Position numbers and translations under genes: made by a program | The notes under the pieces: model-generated | Told to the model about the DNA's origin: nothing | Database searches by the model: none | The model's input: the letters and a program-made list of their open reading frames with translations, nothing else | In this document: piece after piece, positions 16,029 through 24,304 of the stretch | Numbering within the stretch: position 1 is the first letter of the stretch | Layout of the letters: every line of letters begins with the position of its first letter | Assembly: GCA_018368345.1 (NCBI GenBank) | Contig: JAGZEK010000013.1 | Location: 1-55,920, forward strand | Reading direction: 5' to 3' | Source: Collinsella sp. | GTDB lineage: Bacteria; Actinomycetota; Coriobacteriia; Coriobacteriales; Coriobacteriaceae | Length of the DNA stretch: 55,920 nucleotides

Positions 16029-16889
16029 TTAGTTCTCCCCCTTATCCTGCTTACCCAGATACGCCTCGATAACGGCGTCGTTGTTCTGGATTTCCTCCGC
16101 CGTACCCTTGGCGATAACCTTGCCAAAGTTAAGCACGCAGATGCCCTCGCAGATGTTCATAACGAGCGACATATCATGCTCGATAAGCATGATGGCGATG
16201 CCGAAGGTGTCGCGAATCTTGACGATGTTCTCCATGAGCTCCGCGGTCTCGGACGGGTTCATGCCGGCGGCAGGCTCGTCGAGCAGCAGCAGCTTGGGGT
16301 TAGTGGCAAGCGCGCGGACGATTTCCAGACGGCGCTGAGCGCCGTAAGGAAGCGAGCCGGCCTGTTCATTTGCCAGGTACTCCATGTCAAAAATGGACAG
16401 CAGCTCCATGGCGCGCTCGTGGGCGGCCTTCTCGTGCTTCCAATACGTCGGCAGGCGCAGCACGCCCTCAAAGCCGGAGTAGCGCTCCTGGTTGTGCAGG
16501 CCGACCTTAACGTTGTCCTCCACCGTCATGGTGTTGAACAGGCGAATGTTCTGGAACGTACGGGCAATACCCATGCGGTTGACCTGGTAGACTGACTTGC
16601 CCGAGGTGTCCTCACCATCGAGCAGGATGGTGCCGTGCGTAGGCTGGTACACCTTGGTGAGCAGGTTGAAGACCGTGGTCTTGCCGGCACCGTTGGGGCC
16701 GATGAGACCGGCGATCTCAGTCTTGCCGATGGTCAGGCTAAAGTCATCGACTGCCTTAAGGCCGCCGAATTCAATGCCCAGGTGGATGCACTCGAGCGCC
16801 GGGCGCTGGCCCAGGTCGCGGTCGGGAACGATGGCGCCAGAAGGATACGGGACCATCTTGCCCTTGTTGAACTCAAACTTACTGGGCAT
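16029..16889 (-). CDS. livG: Branched-chain amino acid ABC transporter ATPase LivG
   Basis: First ATPase of the importer, 286 residues. Motifs: Walker A GPNGAGKTT, the LivG-type signature LPYGAQRRLE, Walker B LLLLDEPAAGM, and HDMSLVMNICEG near the end. The start is the ATG at 16887-16889 with AAGGAGGT upstream; the frame extends to 16916. It overlaps the end of livM by 11 bases. It has a family-typical insertion between Walker A and signature (MTVEDNVKVGLHNQ onwards). Confidence 0.95.
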   Translation of the reverse strand: MPSKFEFNKGKMVPYPSGAIVPDRDLGQRPALECIHLGIEFGGLKAVDDFSLTIGKTEIAGLIGPNGAGKTTVFNLLTKVYQPTHGTILLDGEDTSGKSVYQVNRMGIARTFQNIRLFNTMTVEDNVKVGLHNQERYSGFEGVLRLPTYWKHEKAAHERAMELLSIFDMEYLANEQAGSLPYGAQRRLEIVRALATNPKLLLLDEPAAGMNPSETAELMENIVKIRDTFGIAIMLIEHDMSLVMNICEGICVLNFGKVIAKGTAEEIQNNDAVIEAYLGKQDKGEN

Positions 16890-17958
16890 CGGCTGCCACC
16901 TCCTTCTTGGAAGCAAAGCGATCCTTAATGCGTGCGAAGAACGCCTTGAGCTGTGGGTTGTTGGTAAAGACCATGACCAGAATCAACACGATGGCGTAGA
17001 TGAGCATGCGGTAGTCCGAGAACTGACGGAGCAGCTCGGGGAGCACCGTGAGCAGCGCCGCGGCGATAACGGAGCCGCGCATGTTGCCCAGGCCGCCCAG
17101 GACCACGAACACCAGAATGAGGATGGACGTATTGAAGTCGAACTTAGTGGCGGAAAGCTGCGAGAAGTTACCGCCGAACAGGGCTCCGGCAGCACCGGCG
17201 AGGGCAGCGGAAACCACGAAGGCGATCATGCGGTACTGGGTGACGGAGATGCCCACAGACTCGGCAGCGATCTTGTTGTCGCGCACGGCAATAATGGCAC
17301 GACCGGTACGGCTGCGAACCAGGTTGAGCACAATCACGAGCGCGACCATAACCAGGATTGCGCCGGCAATGAAGGTCGAATAGGTCGACACGCCCGATGC
17401 GCCCTGCGCGCCCTTGATGATGGCGGTGCCGTCCTCGAGCAGGTGCAGGTCGTCGATTGTAGAGTTACCCGTGATGTTAAAGATCACATGCAGGCCGCGG
17501 GAATCGACGCCCACAATGAGGCAGGTGACGACCTCTTTGATAATCTCGCCAAAAGCCAGGGTCACGATGGCCAGATAGTCGCCGCTCAGGCGCAGGACCG
17601 GGATACCGATCAAGAAGCCCAAGATGGCAGCGGCGATAGCGCCGACCACGATGCTGATGATCAGACGCATCGGATCGGACGGAACGGTGCTCTCCAGCGC
17701 GACGGCAGTGACGATGCCCGTATAGGCACCCACGCTCATAAAGCCCGCGTGGCCCAGCGACAAGTCGCCCGCGATGCCGACGACGAGGTTAAGGGAGATG
17801 GCCATGACGATATAGGCCGTGATGGGAACCAGCTGACCGGCGATCATGCGCGGGATCATGTGGTTGGACTGCATAAAGAACACGATGGCGAACGCCACAA
17901 CGCACATGGCGTACGTGACAAAATCGTGACGCGTCTGCTTGTCTTTAAGAAACTTCAT
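16879..17958 (-). CDS. livM: Branched-chain amino acid ABC transporter permease LivM
   Basis: Membrane subunit of the importer, about 359 residues and eight or more hydrophobic segments. The family stretches SLGHAGFMSVGAYTG and YLAIVTLAFGEI are visible, along with VRDNKIAAESVGI in the ATPase-contacting loop. The ATG at 17956-17958 has AGGTGAG at good spacing; a GTG three codons upstream (17967) is the alternative. It pairs with LivH and is followed by livG with an 11-base overlap. Confidence 0.95.
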   Translation of the reverse strand: MKFLKDKQTRHDFVTYAMCVVAFAIVFFMQSNHMIPRMIAGQLVPITAYIVMAISLNLVVGIAGDLSLGHAGFMSVGAYTGIVTAVALESTVPSDPMRLIISIVVGAIAAAILGFLIGIPVLRLSGDYLAIVTLAFGEIIKEVVTCLIVGVDSRGLHVIFNITGNSTIDDLHLLEDGTAIIKGAQGASGVSTYSTFIAGAILVMVALVIVLNLVRSRTGRAIIAVRDNKIAAESVGISVTQYRMIAFVVSAALAGAAGALFGGNFSQLSATKFDFNTSILILVFVVLGGLGNMRGSVIAAALLTVLPELLRQFSDYRMLIYAIVLILVMVFTNNPQLKAFFARIKDRFASKKEVAADAQ

Positions 17959-17967
17959 AACGCTCAC

Positions 17968-18849
17968 CTACACCTTCTCGGGGACGTACTTGCCCAAGAG
18001 GCCGGCAGGCTTGACGAGCAGGACGATGATCAAAACACCAAAGACGATGGAGTTGGCAAGGCTCGTGGAAATGTAAGCCTGAGCCATCGCCTCGATGATG
18101 CCGATGAGAATGCCGCCGACAAAGGCACCGGGGATGGAGCCGATGCCGCCGAAAACGGCAGCGTCGAAGGCCTTGATGCCAGGCATGGCGCCCGTGGTGG
18201 GCTGCAGGACCGGCGAGTAGGAGCACAGGAGCACGCCGGCGATGGCAGCGAGGGCGGAGCCGATGGCGAACGTCATCGAGATGGTGCGGTTGACGTTGAT
18301 GCCCATGAGCTGAGCGGCGGCCTTGTCCTCGGACACGGCGCGCATGGCCTTGCCCATCTTGGTCTTACCTGTAAAGAACATCAGGCCGGCCATGATAACC
18401 AGGCAGGCGACGATGGTGACGAGCGAGACGGCGCTTACGTTAAACTTGGCCAAGAACTCCGGCACCGGGAAGGTGACGAGCGAAGTGAAGTTCTTGGGCG
18501 TGGCGCCCCACAGAAGCTGCGCGGCGTTCTGCAGGAAGTAAGACACGCCGATGGCCGTGATCAGAACGGCCAGCGGGCCTGCTTGGCGCAGCGGCTTATA
18601 GGCCAGACCCTCAATGAGAACACCGAGAACCGTGCAGACCACACAAGAGAGAACTACAGATGCCCAGCCCGGGAGGCCGAGATACGACGTGGCGCAGAAC
18701 GAGACATAGGCACCGACCATGATGACATCGCCGTGAGCGAAGTTGAGCATCTTGGCGATACCGTAGACCATGGTGTAGCCCAACGCGATGATGGCGTAGA
18801 CGCTGCCCATGGACAGACCGTTGACCAGGTATTGGATAAAGACCGTCAT
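17968..18849 (-). CDS. livH: Branched-chain amino acid ABC transporter permease LivH
   Basis: Membrane subunit of 293 residues starting MTVFIQYLVNGLSMGSVYA, the standard LivH N-terminus, then GYTMVYGIAKMLNFAHGDV and VSEDKAAAQLMGI. The frame is open to 18942, but only the ATG at 18847-18849 has a well-spaced GGGGG site. It is separated from the binding-protein gene by a hairpin at 18927-18956, which could lower permease expression relative to the binding protein. Confidence 0.95.
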   Translation of the reverse strand: MTVFIQYLVNGLSMGSVYAIIALGYTMVYGIAKMLNFAHGDVIMVGAYVSFCATSYLGLPGWASVVLSCVVCTVLGVLIEGLAYKPLRQAGPLAVLITAIGVSYFLQNAAQLLWGATPKNFTSLVTFPVPEFLAKFNVSAVSLVTIVACLVIMAGLMFFTGKTKMGKAMRAVSEDKAAAQLMGINVNRTISMTFAIGSALAAIAGVLLCSYSPVLQPTTGAMPGIKAFDAAVFGGIGSIPGAFVGGILIGIIEAMAQAYISTSLANSIVFGVLIIVLLVKPAGLLGKYVPEKV

Positions 18850-18926
18850 GTTCCACATCCCCCTTTCGGATAGGTTTCCAGTTAATGTATGAAACAGGGA
18901 CGTTACACTGTCCCTAGATACCAAGC

Positions 18927-18956
18927 AAGCAGGGAAGGCCAAAACCTCCCCTGCTT
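18927..18956 (-). terminator. Hairpin between binding protein and permease genes
   Basis: Arms 18927-18938 and 18945-18956 pair at 11 of 12 positions around a 6-base loop. No T run follows, so it is more likely an RNA-stabilising or partial attenuation structure than a full terminator, as is common between binding-protein and permease genes. Confidence 0.5.
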
Positions 18957-18988
18957 GGGATCAAAACCGCTCTATGTAAGGCGGCCAA

Positions 18989-20176
18989 TTAGGCCTGTAC
19001 GTACTTGCCGTCGGTGATGACGTACGCCGTGGGCTCCTTCTGGACCTGGCCCTTATCGTTCCAGGTGAGCTTGCCAGTCAGACCGTCAACGGTAATCTTG
19101 AGCATAGCCTTGGACAGCTTCTCGGCGACCTCGGTCGGATCGGCGTCGACACCAAGACCGGCCTCCTTGACGGCCTCGGCCACCGCGTGCACGCCGTCGT
19201 AGGCGTCGGCGGCAAACTGGTCGGGGGTATCGCCGTACTTATCCTTGTAAGCGTTGACGAAGTCGGCGTTCTTCTCGTCGTCGGCGGAGAACGGGGTCAT
19301 GAGCAGCAGACCCTCAGCAAGAGAGGTATCGAAGCCCTCAACGCCCAGGATGCCGTCCATGCCGTCGCAGCCCATCATCTTGACGTCGTAGCCCATGTCC
19401 TTGGCGTTCTTGAGCAGGACGGACGCCGGCGTGTAGTAGATCGGCGCAAAGATCATGGTGGCGCCGGCCTGCTTGGCCTTGGTCAGCTGGTTGGTAAAGC
19501 TCGTGGCGGAATCGTCCTTAAAGGTCTCCTCGTCAACAATCTCGAGCTTGGACTCAGCGGCCTGGGCCTTAAAGGAATCTGCGATGCCCGAAGAATAGGC
19601 GTCGCCGGAGTTGTAGAACAGCACGAACTTCTCGTCCGCATACTTCTGCGCCAGGAACTTGGCAGCGTTGACACCCTGGTTGGGGTCGGTGAAGCAAACC
19701 TGAAAGACACAATCCTTGCCGTCGGTGACGTCCTCGGAGGACGCGGACGGGGTGATCATGAACGTCTTGGGGTCGTTACCACACTCGGCGGCAACGGCAA
19801 CCGACGCACCCGTGGTGGTCGGGCCGACGAGGGCCTGCATGCCCCAGTCGAGCAGGGTGTTAAAGGCGTTGACGGCCTTCTCGCCATCGGCCTGGTCGTC
19901 CTCGGCCTTGCTGACAAGCGGCAGCTCCTTGGTCGAGAAATCCTTGCAGCCAAGCTCGACACCCTGGGTAACGGACTTGCCGTAGGACGCGTTGGCGCCG
20001 GTCAGCGGGCCGATGGTACCGATCTTAAACGAAGCGTCGCCCGAAGCGGAACCACTGTCGCCGCCGTTGGAGGAGCAGCCAGCTAGAATGGACATCGCCC
20101 CCAGACCTGCTGCGCTCGCGATAACGCTCCTGCGATTCATAACAGGGTTCAATGACTTACCGGTGAGGCTCGACAT
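18989..20176 (-). CDS. Branched-chain amino acid type binding lipoprotein (copy 1)
   Basis: Type I periplasmic-binding-fold lipoprotein of 395 residues that delivers the ligand to LivHM. An N-terminal signal (NRRSVIASAAGLGAMSILAG) ends in the lipobox LAGC with Cys34, then a Gly/Ser-rich linker. The mature part shows IGTIGPLTGANASYGKSV, LVGPTTTGASVAVA and FAADAYDGVHAVAEAV, typical of LivJ/LivK. AGGAGAG precedes the ATG. It is about 75 percent similar by eye to the next gene. Ligand unknown: leucine-type amino acids, amides or other small molecules. Confidence 0.93.
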   Translation of the reverse strand: MSSLTGKSLNPVMNRRSVIASAAGLGAMSILAGCSSNGGDSGSASGDASFKIGTIGPLTGANASYGKSVTQGVELGCKDFSTKELPLVSKAEDDQADGEKAVNAFNTLLDWGMQALVGPTTTGASVAVAAECGNDPKTFMITPSASSEDVTDGKDCVFQVCFTDPNQGVNAAKFLAQKYADEKFVLFYNSGDAYSSGIADSFKAQAAESKLEIVDEETFKDDSATSFTNQLTKAKQAGATMIFAPIYYTPASVLLKNAKDMGYDVKMMGCDGMDGILGVEGFDTSLAEGLLLMTPFSADDEKNADFVNAYKDKYGDTPDQFAADAYDGVHAVAEAVKEAGLGVDADPTEVAEKLSKAMLKITVDGLTGKLTWNDKGQVQKEPTAYVITDGKYVQA

Positions 20177-20447
20177 GCGGCTCTCCTCTCAAATCTCGTC
20201 GGGTTTCGGTTACCCGACAGGCCATCCTTCGCCGTGTTCGGCGTTCGCAAAATACTAGACGCTTTAGTTAAGGAAAGTGGCGATTATTTCAACTTTTCTT
20301 TGGATTTGTTCATTTATCCATAATTCTGCGTATTTCTATTACTTTATGCAGTAATGCCACTTTATTGTGTGAAAGTAATGTTTCCGTTCTGTTACAGGCG
20401 TCCCTGCCCTGAATAAAACGGCCTCACCGGTCGCGCTTTATGCGCAC
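20177..20447 (-). promoter_or_regulatory. AT-rich gap between the two binding-protein genes
   Basis: No gene is visible. The stretch 20260-20390 is far more AT-rich than its surroundings and contains several A/T runs, as expected for a promoter region serving copy 1. I cannot assign a -35/-10 pair with confidence. No terminator with a T tract is clear after copy 2. Confidence 0.35.
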
Positions 20448-21614
20448 TTAGGCGGCGATGTACTTGCCGTCCTGAATCACATAGGCTGTGGCGGGCTTTT
20501 CGACCTGGCCCTCGTCATTCCACGTCAGCTCGCCTGTCAGGCCCTCGATCTTGATCTTGCGCATGGCCTTGGCAAGATCGTCGGCAATTTCGGCACCATC
20601 GGCCGAAATGTCAATCCCCGCCTTATCGATAGCCTCGGAGATGGCGTGGACGCAATCGTAAGCGTCGGCGGCAAACTGGTTGGGCGTCTCGTCGTAGGCA
20701 TCCTTATAGGCCTTGACGAAGTCGGCATTCTTCTCATCGTCAGCCGAAAACGGGGTCATGAGCAGTACGCCCTCGGCAAGAGAGGTATCGAAGCCTTCCA
20801 CAGAGAGCAGGCCGTCCATGCCGTCGGTACCCATGAGGGTCATGTCGTAGCCCATGTCCTTGGCGTTCTTGAGCAAAACGGACGCCGGCGTGTAGTAGAT
20901 CGGCGCAAAGATGAGCGTGGCGCCGGCCTCCTTGGCCTTGGTGAGCTGGTTGGTAAAGCTCGTGGAAGAGTCGTCCTTAAAGGTCTCGGTATCGACGATG
21001 TCGAGCTTGGACGCCTTGGCCTGCTCGGCAAAAGCGTCGGCAACGCCCGAGCTATACGTATCGCCGGAGTTGTAGAACAGGGCGATCTTGGCATCCGCGT
21101 ACTTCTCGGCCAAGAACTTCGCGGCGCTGGCGCCCATGGTGGGATCGGTGAAGCAAACCTGGAAAACCGTGGTCTTGTCCTTGGTGACGTCGAGAGACGA
21201 GGCCGAGGGCGTGACCATGAGCATATCGTCGGCAATCTCGCCCGAGACGGCGACGGCGGCACCAGTCGTGACGGGGCCGACGAGCGCCTGCATGCCCCAG
21301 TCGCACAGGGTATTGAAGGCGTTGATGGCCTTCTCGCCGTCAGCGACGTCATCCTCGGACTTAAGCGAGAGCTTGAGGTCCTTGGTCGAGAAATCCTTGG
21401 CGGCGAGCTTGGCACCCTTCTCGGCCGAAACGCCATAGGTTGCCGCGGCGCCGGTCAGAGGGCCGATGACACCGATCTTGAAGGTCTTGCCGTCATCGGC
21501 GGAGCCGCCGTCCGAGCCACCCGACGAGCAACCAGCGAGTGCGACGGCACTGCCGAGCGCCGCGGCGCCAGCCAAGAAACTCCTGCGGTTAAGTACGTTG
21601 TTGATGCTAAACAT
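20448..21614 (-). CDS. Branched-chain amino acid type binding lipoprotein (copy 2)
   Basis: Paralogue of the preceding gene, 388 residues, with the same plan: signal peptide (RRSFLAGAAALGSAVALAG), lipobox LAGC with Cys29, Gly/Ser/Asp linker, then IGVIGPLTGAAATYGVSA, LVGPVTTGAAVAVS and FAADAYDCVHAISEAI. The ATG at 21612-21614 has GGGGG five bases away; the frame is open to 21680. It precedes copy 1 on the same strand. Differences cluster at the N-terminus and in charged surface positions, so the two copies may differ in ligand range or in expression. Confidence 0.93.
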   Translation of the reverse strand: MFSINNVLNRRSFLAGAAALGSAVALAGCSSGGSDGGSADDGKTFKIGVIGPLTGAAATYGVSAEKGAKLAAKDFSTKDLKLSLKSEDDVADGEKAINAFNTLCDWGMQALVGPVTTGAAVAVSGEIADDMLMVTPSASSLDVTKDKTTVFQVCFTDPTMGASAAKFLAEKYADAKIALFYNSGDTYSSGVADAFAEQAKASKLDIVDTETFKDDSSTSFTNQLTKAKEAGATLIFAPIYYTPASVLLKNAKDMGYDMTLMGTDGMDGLLSVEGFDTSLAEGVLLMTPFSADDEKNADFVKAYKDAYDETPNQFAADAYDCVHAISEAIDKAGIDISADGAEIADDLAKAMRKIKIEGLTGELTWNDEGQVEKPATAYVIQDGKYIAA

Positions 21615-21804
21615 GGTGTCCCCCTTTTCGCTGGCCGCGGTGCGGCCGTCTTGCGGTACAGGGCAAACCTTATGGTGCAAACGTTGACAGTTTGTTACGG
21701 AAGTTCGTTTGTAGCGAGCGTGTTTCCAATGTTTCCGCAGCGTTTCGGGGGTGGCGTTTTATGCTGCTCCCGCTGCCAGGCAAGCACGCGCCCGCACTTC
21801 ACGC

Positions 21805-21810
21805 TAGAAT
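21805..21810 (+). promoter_or_regulatory. Possible -10 element of hom
   Basis: TAGAAT, one base from consensus, lies 54 bases before the hom ATG. No good -35 accompanies it. The intergenic stretch is shared with the divergent binding-protein gene. I saw no T-box or other riboswitch signature. Confidence 0.3.
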
Positions 21811-21864
21811 GCACTCAACCTTTAAGCGGTTAATCCATCCATAAGATGCACGAAGGAGCTATCT

Positions 21865-23208
21865 ATGAGCGAACCCCTGCGCACCGTGAACGTCGGCCTC
21901 ATCGGTCTGGGAACCGTCGGCGGCGGCGTGGCCCGTCTGATCAAGAGCCACCACGATGAGTACCTGGCCGCCTACGGCATCGACCTTAAGCTGACCCGCG
22001 CCTGCGCGCTTGCCTGGGAGCAGGCCGAGGCGGCAGGCATTGAGCGCGAGGCCTTTACGAGTGACTGGCACGACGTCGTCACCGACCCCGCCGTCGACAT
22101 CGTCGTCGAGCTGATCGGCGGCGAGCATCCCGCAACCGAGATATTCACCACCGCCTTCGAGAACGGCAAGCACGTCGTCTCTGCCAACAAGGCCCTGCTG
22201 GGCCGTCATGTCGAGACGCTCGCCGAGAAGGCGCGCGCGTGCGGCGTGCAGATTAAGTGCGAGGCCAGCTGCGGCGGTGGCATCCCCATTGTCAGCACGC
22301 TCGAGCACGACCTGGTGGGCAACAAGATCCTGACCATCGCCGGTATCCTTAACGGCACCACCAACTACATCCTGTCGCGCATGGACGCCGAGGGCGCCGA
22401 TTACGCTGACGTGCTCGCCGACGCCCAGGCAAAGGGCTATGCCGAGGCCGACCCGTCCGCCGACGTCGACGGCTTCGACGCCGCCAGCAAGACGGCAATC
22501 CTCGCTTCCATCGGCTTTGGCACCCGTGTGACCACCGACGATGTCTACCAGCAGGGTATCCGTACCATCGGCGCCGAGGACATTGCCCAGGCCCGCGAGC
22601 TCGGCTACACCATCAAGCTGCTGGGCATCGCACGCAACACCGACGCCGGCGTCGACGTCCGCGTGCACCCCACGCTGATCCCCGCCGACCACATGCTTGC
22701 CAAGGTCAACGGCGCCATGAACGCTGTCTACGTGGTAGGCGACGCCGTGGGCGAGACCATGTTCTACGGTGCCGGCGCAGGCTCCTTCCCCACCGCGAGC
22801 GCCGTCGTGGGCGATATCCTGTCGCTCTCCGAGCAGATCAGCCGCGGCGTGGCTCCGCTGCCCGAGATTGAGCCCTATGGTCACAACCTCGCCTTTAAGC
22901 CCATGGACGAGCTCCAGACCAAGTACTATGTGCGCCTGAAGGTCGCCGACCGCGTGGGCGCCCTGTCCGAGACGGTCGACATCTTTGCCAAGCACAACAT
23001 CTCGATCTCGCTCATCAACCAGGTCGAGGACGGCAAGTCGGGCGTCAGCGATGCCTGCTCGGTCATCTTCCTGACGCACCGCGCGCTCGAGAAGGACGTC
23101 CAGGCTGCCGCCGCCGAGCTTGCCAGCGTCGACTGCGTGGCCGAGGTCGCCAACGTCCTGCGCATCGAGGACGTCGAGGCATGGACCGAAGGCGTCATGG
23201 CCAACTAG
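21865..23208 (+). CDS. hom: Homoserine dehydrogenase
   Basis: NAD(P)H-dependent reduction of aspartate semialdehyde to homoserine, the branch point to threonine and methionine. The 447-residue product has the Rossmann motif GLGTVGGGVARL, the catalytic region SANKALLGRH, CEASCGGGIPIV, ILNGTTNYILSRM and DPSADVDGFDAASK. A C-terminal ACT domain (VRLKVADRVGALSETVDIF) probably gives threonine feedback. GAAGGAG precedes the ATG. It is a single-gene unit closed by a strong terminator. Confidence 0.97.
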   Translation: MSEPLRTVNVGLIGLGTVGGGVARLIKSHHDEYLAAYGIDLKLTRACALAWEQAEAAGIEREAFTSDWHDVVTDPAVDIVVELIGGEHPATEIFTTAFENGKHVVSANKALLGRHVETLAEKARACGVQIKCEASCGGGIPIVSTLEHDLVGNKILTIAGILNGTTNYILSRMDAEGADYADVLADAQAKGYAEADPSADVDGFDAASKTAILASIGFGTRVTTDDVYQQGIRTIGAEDIAQARELGYTIKLLGIARNTDAGVDVRVHPTLIPADHMLAKVNGAMNAVYVVGDAVGETMFYGAGAGSFPTASAVVGDILSLSEQISRGVAPLPEIEPYGHNLAFKPMDELQTKYYVRLKVADRVGALSETVDIFAKHNISISLINQVEDGKSGVSDACSVIFLTHRALEKDVQAAAAELASVDCVAEVANVLRIEDVEAWTEGVMAN

Positions 23209-23241
23209 TCCGGTTCTCGCTATACGACATATATGTTTGAG

Positions 23242-23279
23242 GGGCTCCCGTCCGGTCTTGGACGGGAGCCCTTTTGTTT
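23242..23279 (+). terminator. Terminator of hom
   Basis: Perfect 12-bp stem (23242-23253 with 23260-23271), loop GGTCTT, followed by TTTTGTTT. A textbook intrinsic terminator 33 bases after the hom stop. Confidence 0.92.
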
Positions 23280-23433
23280 GCGCGCTGGGAGCGCATTGGC
23301 GCAGTCCGTGTTTGAACAACTCGACCGCTCATTGACAACCAGGGGTACCGTTCACCGATAAGCGAATGTGCTCGTTTTGCGCTGCCACTATGCTGTGCTG
23401 CGTATGTCCACACCCCCGAAGAATGGAGGCACC

Positions 23434-24183
23434 ATGTTGCTCGAGGGTAAGAAAGCAATCATCACCGGAGGCACGCGCGGTATCGGCTATGCCATCGCCT
23501 GCCGTTTTATCGAGGAAGGCGCTGCCGTCACTGTCTTTGGCTCGCGCCAGGAGACTGCCGACGCGGCCGTTGAGAAGCTGGCAGCCGCCTATCCCGACGC
23601 CAAGGTCTGGGGCCGCTCCTGCGACATCACCTCGCTCGAAGCCGTGACCGAGGCCTTTACCCAGGCTGCCGCCGACATGGGCGGCTTGGACACGGTCGTC
23701 AACAATGCCGGCATCTCCCAGCGCTCGCCGCTCCTTAACTATACGGCCGAGGAGTTCGCAAAGGTCATGGACCTCAACGTCGTCGCCGTCTTTAACGGTC
23801 ACCAAGCTGCCGCCAAGATCATGACCGAGGCCGGCCACGGCGGCACCATCACTACCACAAGCTCGATGGTCGCCAAGTACGGCCAGCCCTCCGGCGTCGG
23901 TTACCCCACGTCCAAGTTTGCCGTCAACGGCATGGTCCAGTCGCTCTCGCGCGAGCTCGCCCCCATGGGCATCCGCGTCAACGCCGTTGCCCCAGGCGTA
24001 ACCAAGACCGATATGGTCGCCAACCTGCCCGAAGAGGTCATCAAGCCCATCATCGCCACTATTCCGCTCGGTCGCATGGGCGAGCCCGAGGACGTTGCCA
24101 ACGCCTTCGTTTTCCTGGCGAGCGACATGTCCTCCTACGTCACGGGCGCGGTGCTCCCCGTCGACGGAGCAGCCCGCTCCTAA
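23434..24183 (+). CDS. Short-chain dehydrogenase, BaiA-like (3-alpha-HSDH-like)
   Basis: Classical SDR oxidoreductase of 249 residues. The cofactor motif TGGTRGIG is at 11-18, NNAG at 90-93, and the catalytic Ser144, Tyr157 and Lys161 have normal spacing. From memory, several stretches resemble BaiA-type 3-alpha-hydroxysteroid dehydrogenase of bile-acid 7-dehydroxylating clostridia: IITGGTRGIGYA, MDLNVVAVFNG, GVGYPTSK and VAPGVTKTDM, and the length is also the same. A role in bile acid oxidation is therefore plausible. 3-oxoacyl-ACP reductase (FabG) or a sugar dehydrogenase is the main alternative, though no fatty acid genes are nearby. The start has GGAGG four bases away. Confidence 0.85.
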   Translation: MLLEGKKAIITGGTRGIGYAIACRFIEEGAAVTVFGSRQETADAAVEKLAAAYPDAKVWGRSCDITSLEAVTEAFTQAAADMGGLDTVVNNAGISQRSPLLNYTAEEFAKVMDLNVVAVFNGHQAAAKIMTEAGHGGTITTTSSMVAKYGQPSGVGYPTSKFAVNGMVQSLSRELAPMGIRVNAVAPGVTKTDMVANLPEEVIKPIIATIPLGRMGEPEDVANAFVFLASDMSSYVTGAVLPVDGAARS

Positions 24184-24227
24184 AGGTCGAAAGTTTCGGC
24201 TTCGAACCTCAACGGAGCTCAACGCAA

Positions 24228-24266
24228 AAGGCGCGCTGCCTGCATCAACCGCAGGCAGCGCGCCTT
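24228..24266. terminator. Bidirectional terminator between SDR and antiporter
   Basis: Perfect 16-bp stem (24228-24243 with 24251-24266) with a 7-base loop, between two convergent genes. On the plus strand CTATTATTT follows; on the minus strand TTGCGTTG follows. Confidence 0.8.
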
Positions 24267-24304
24267 CTATTATTTGGACGGAACCCGTATCCCGACATTC
24301 CTTG

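Noticed and set aside
16597..18873. 758-codon plus-strand frame
   Set aside because: Antisense to livG, livM and livH; His/Asp/Gly-rich composition is a typical shadow of GC3-rich membrane-protein genes.
21681..21864. T-box or other riboswitch upstream of hom
   Set aside because: No T-box core, no long leader structure and no terminator/antiterminator pair were found.
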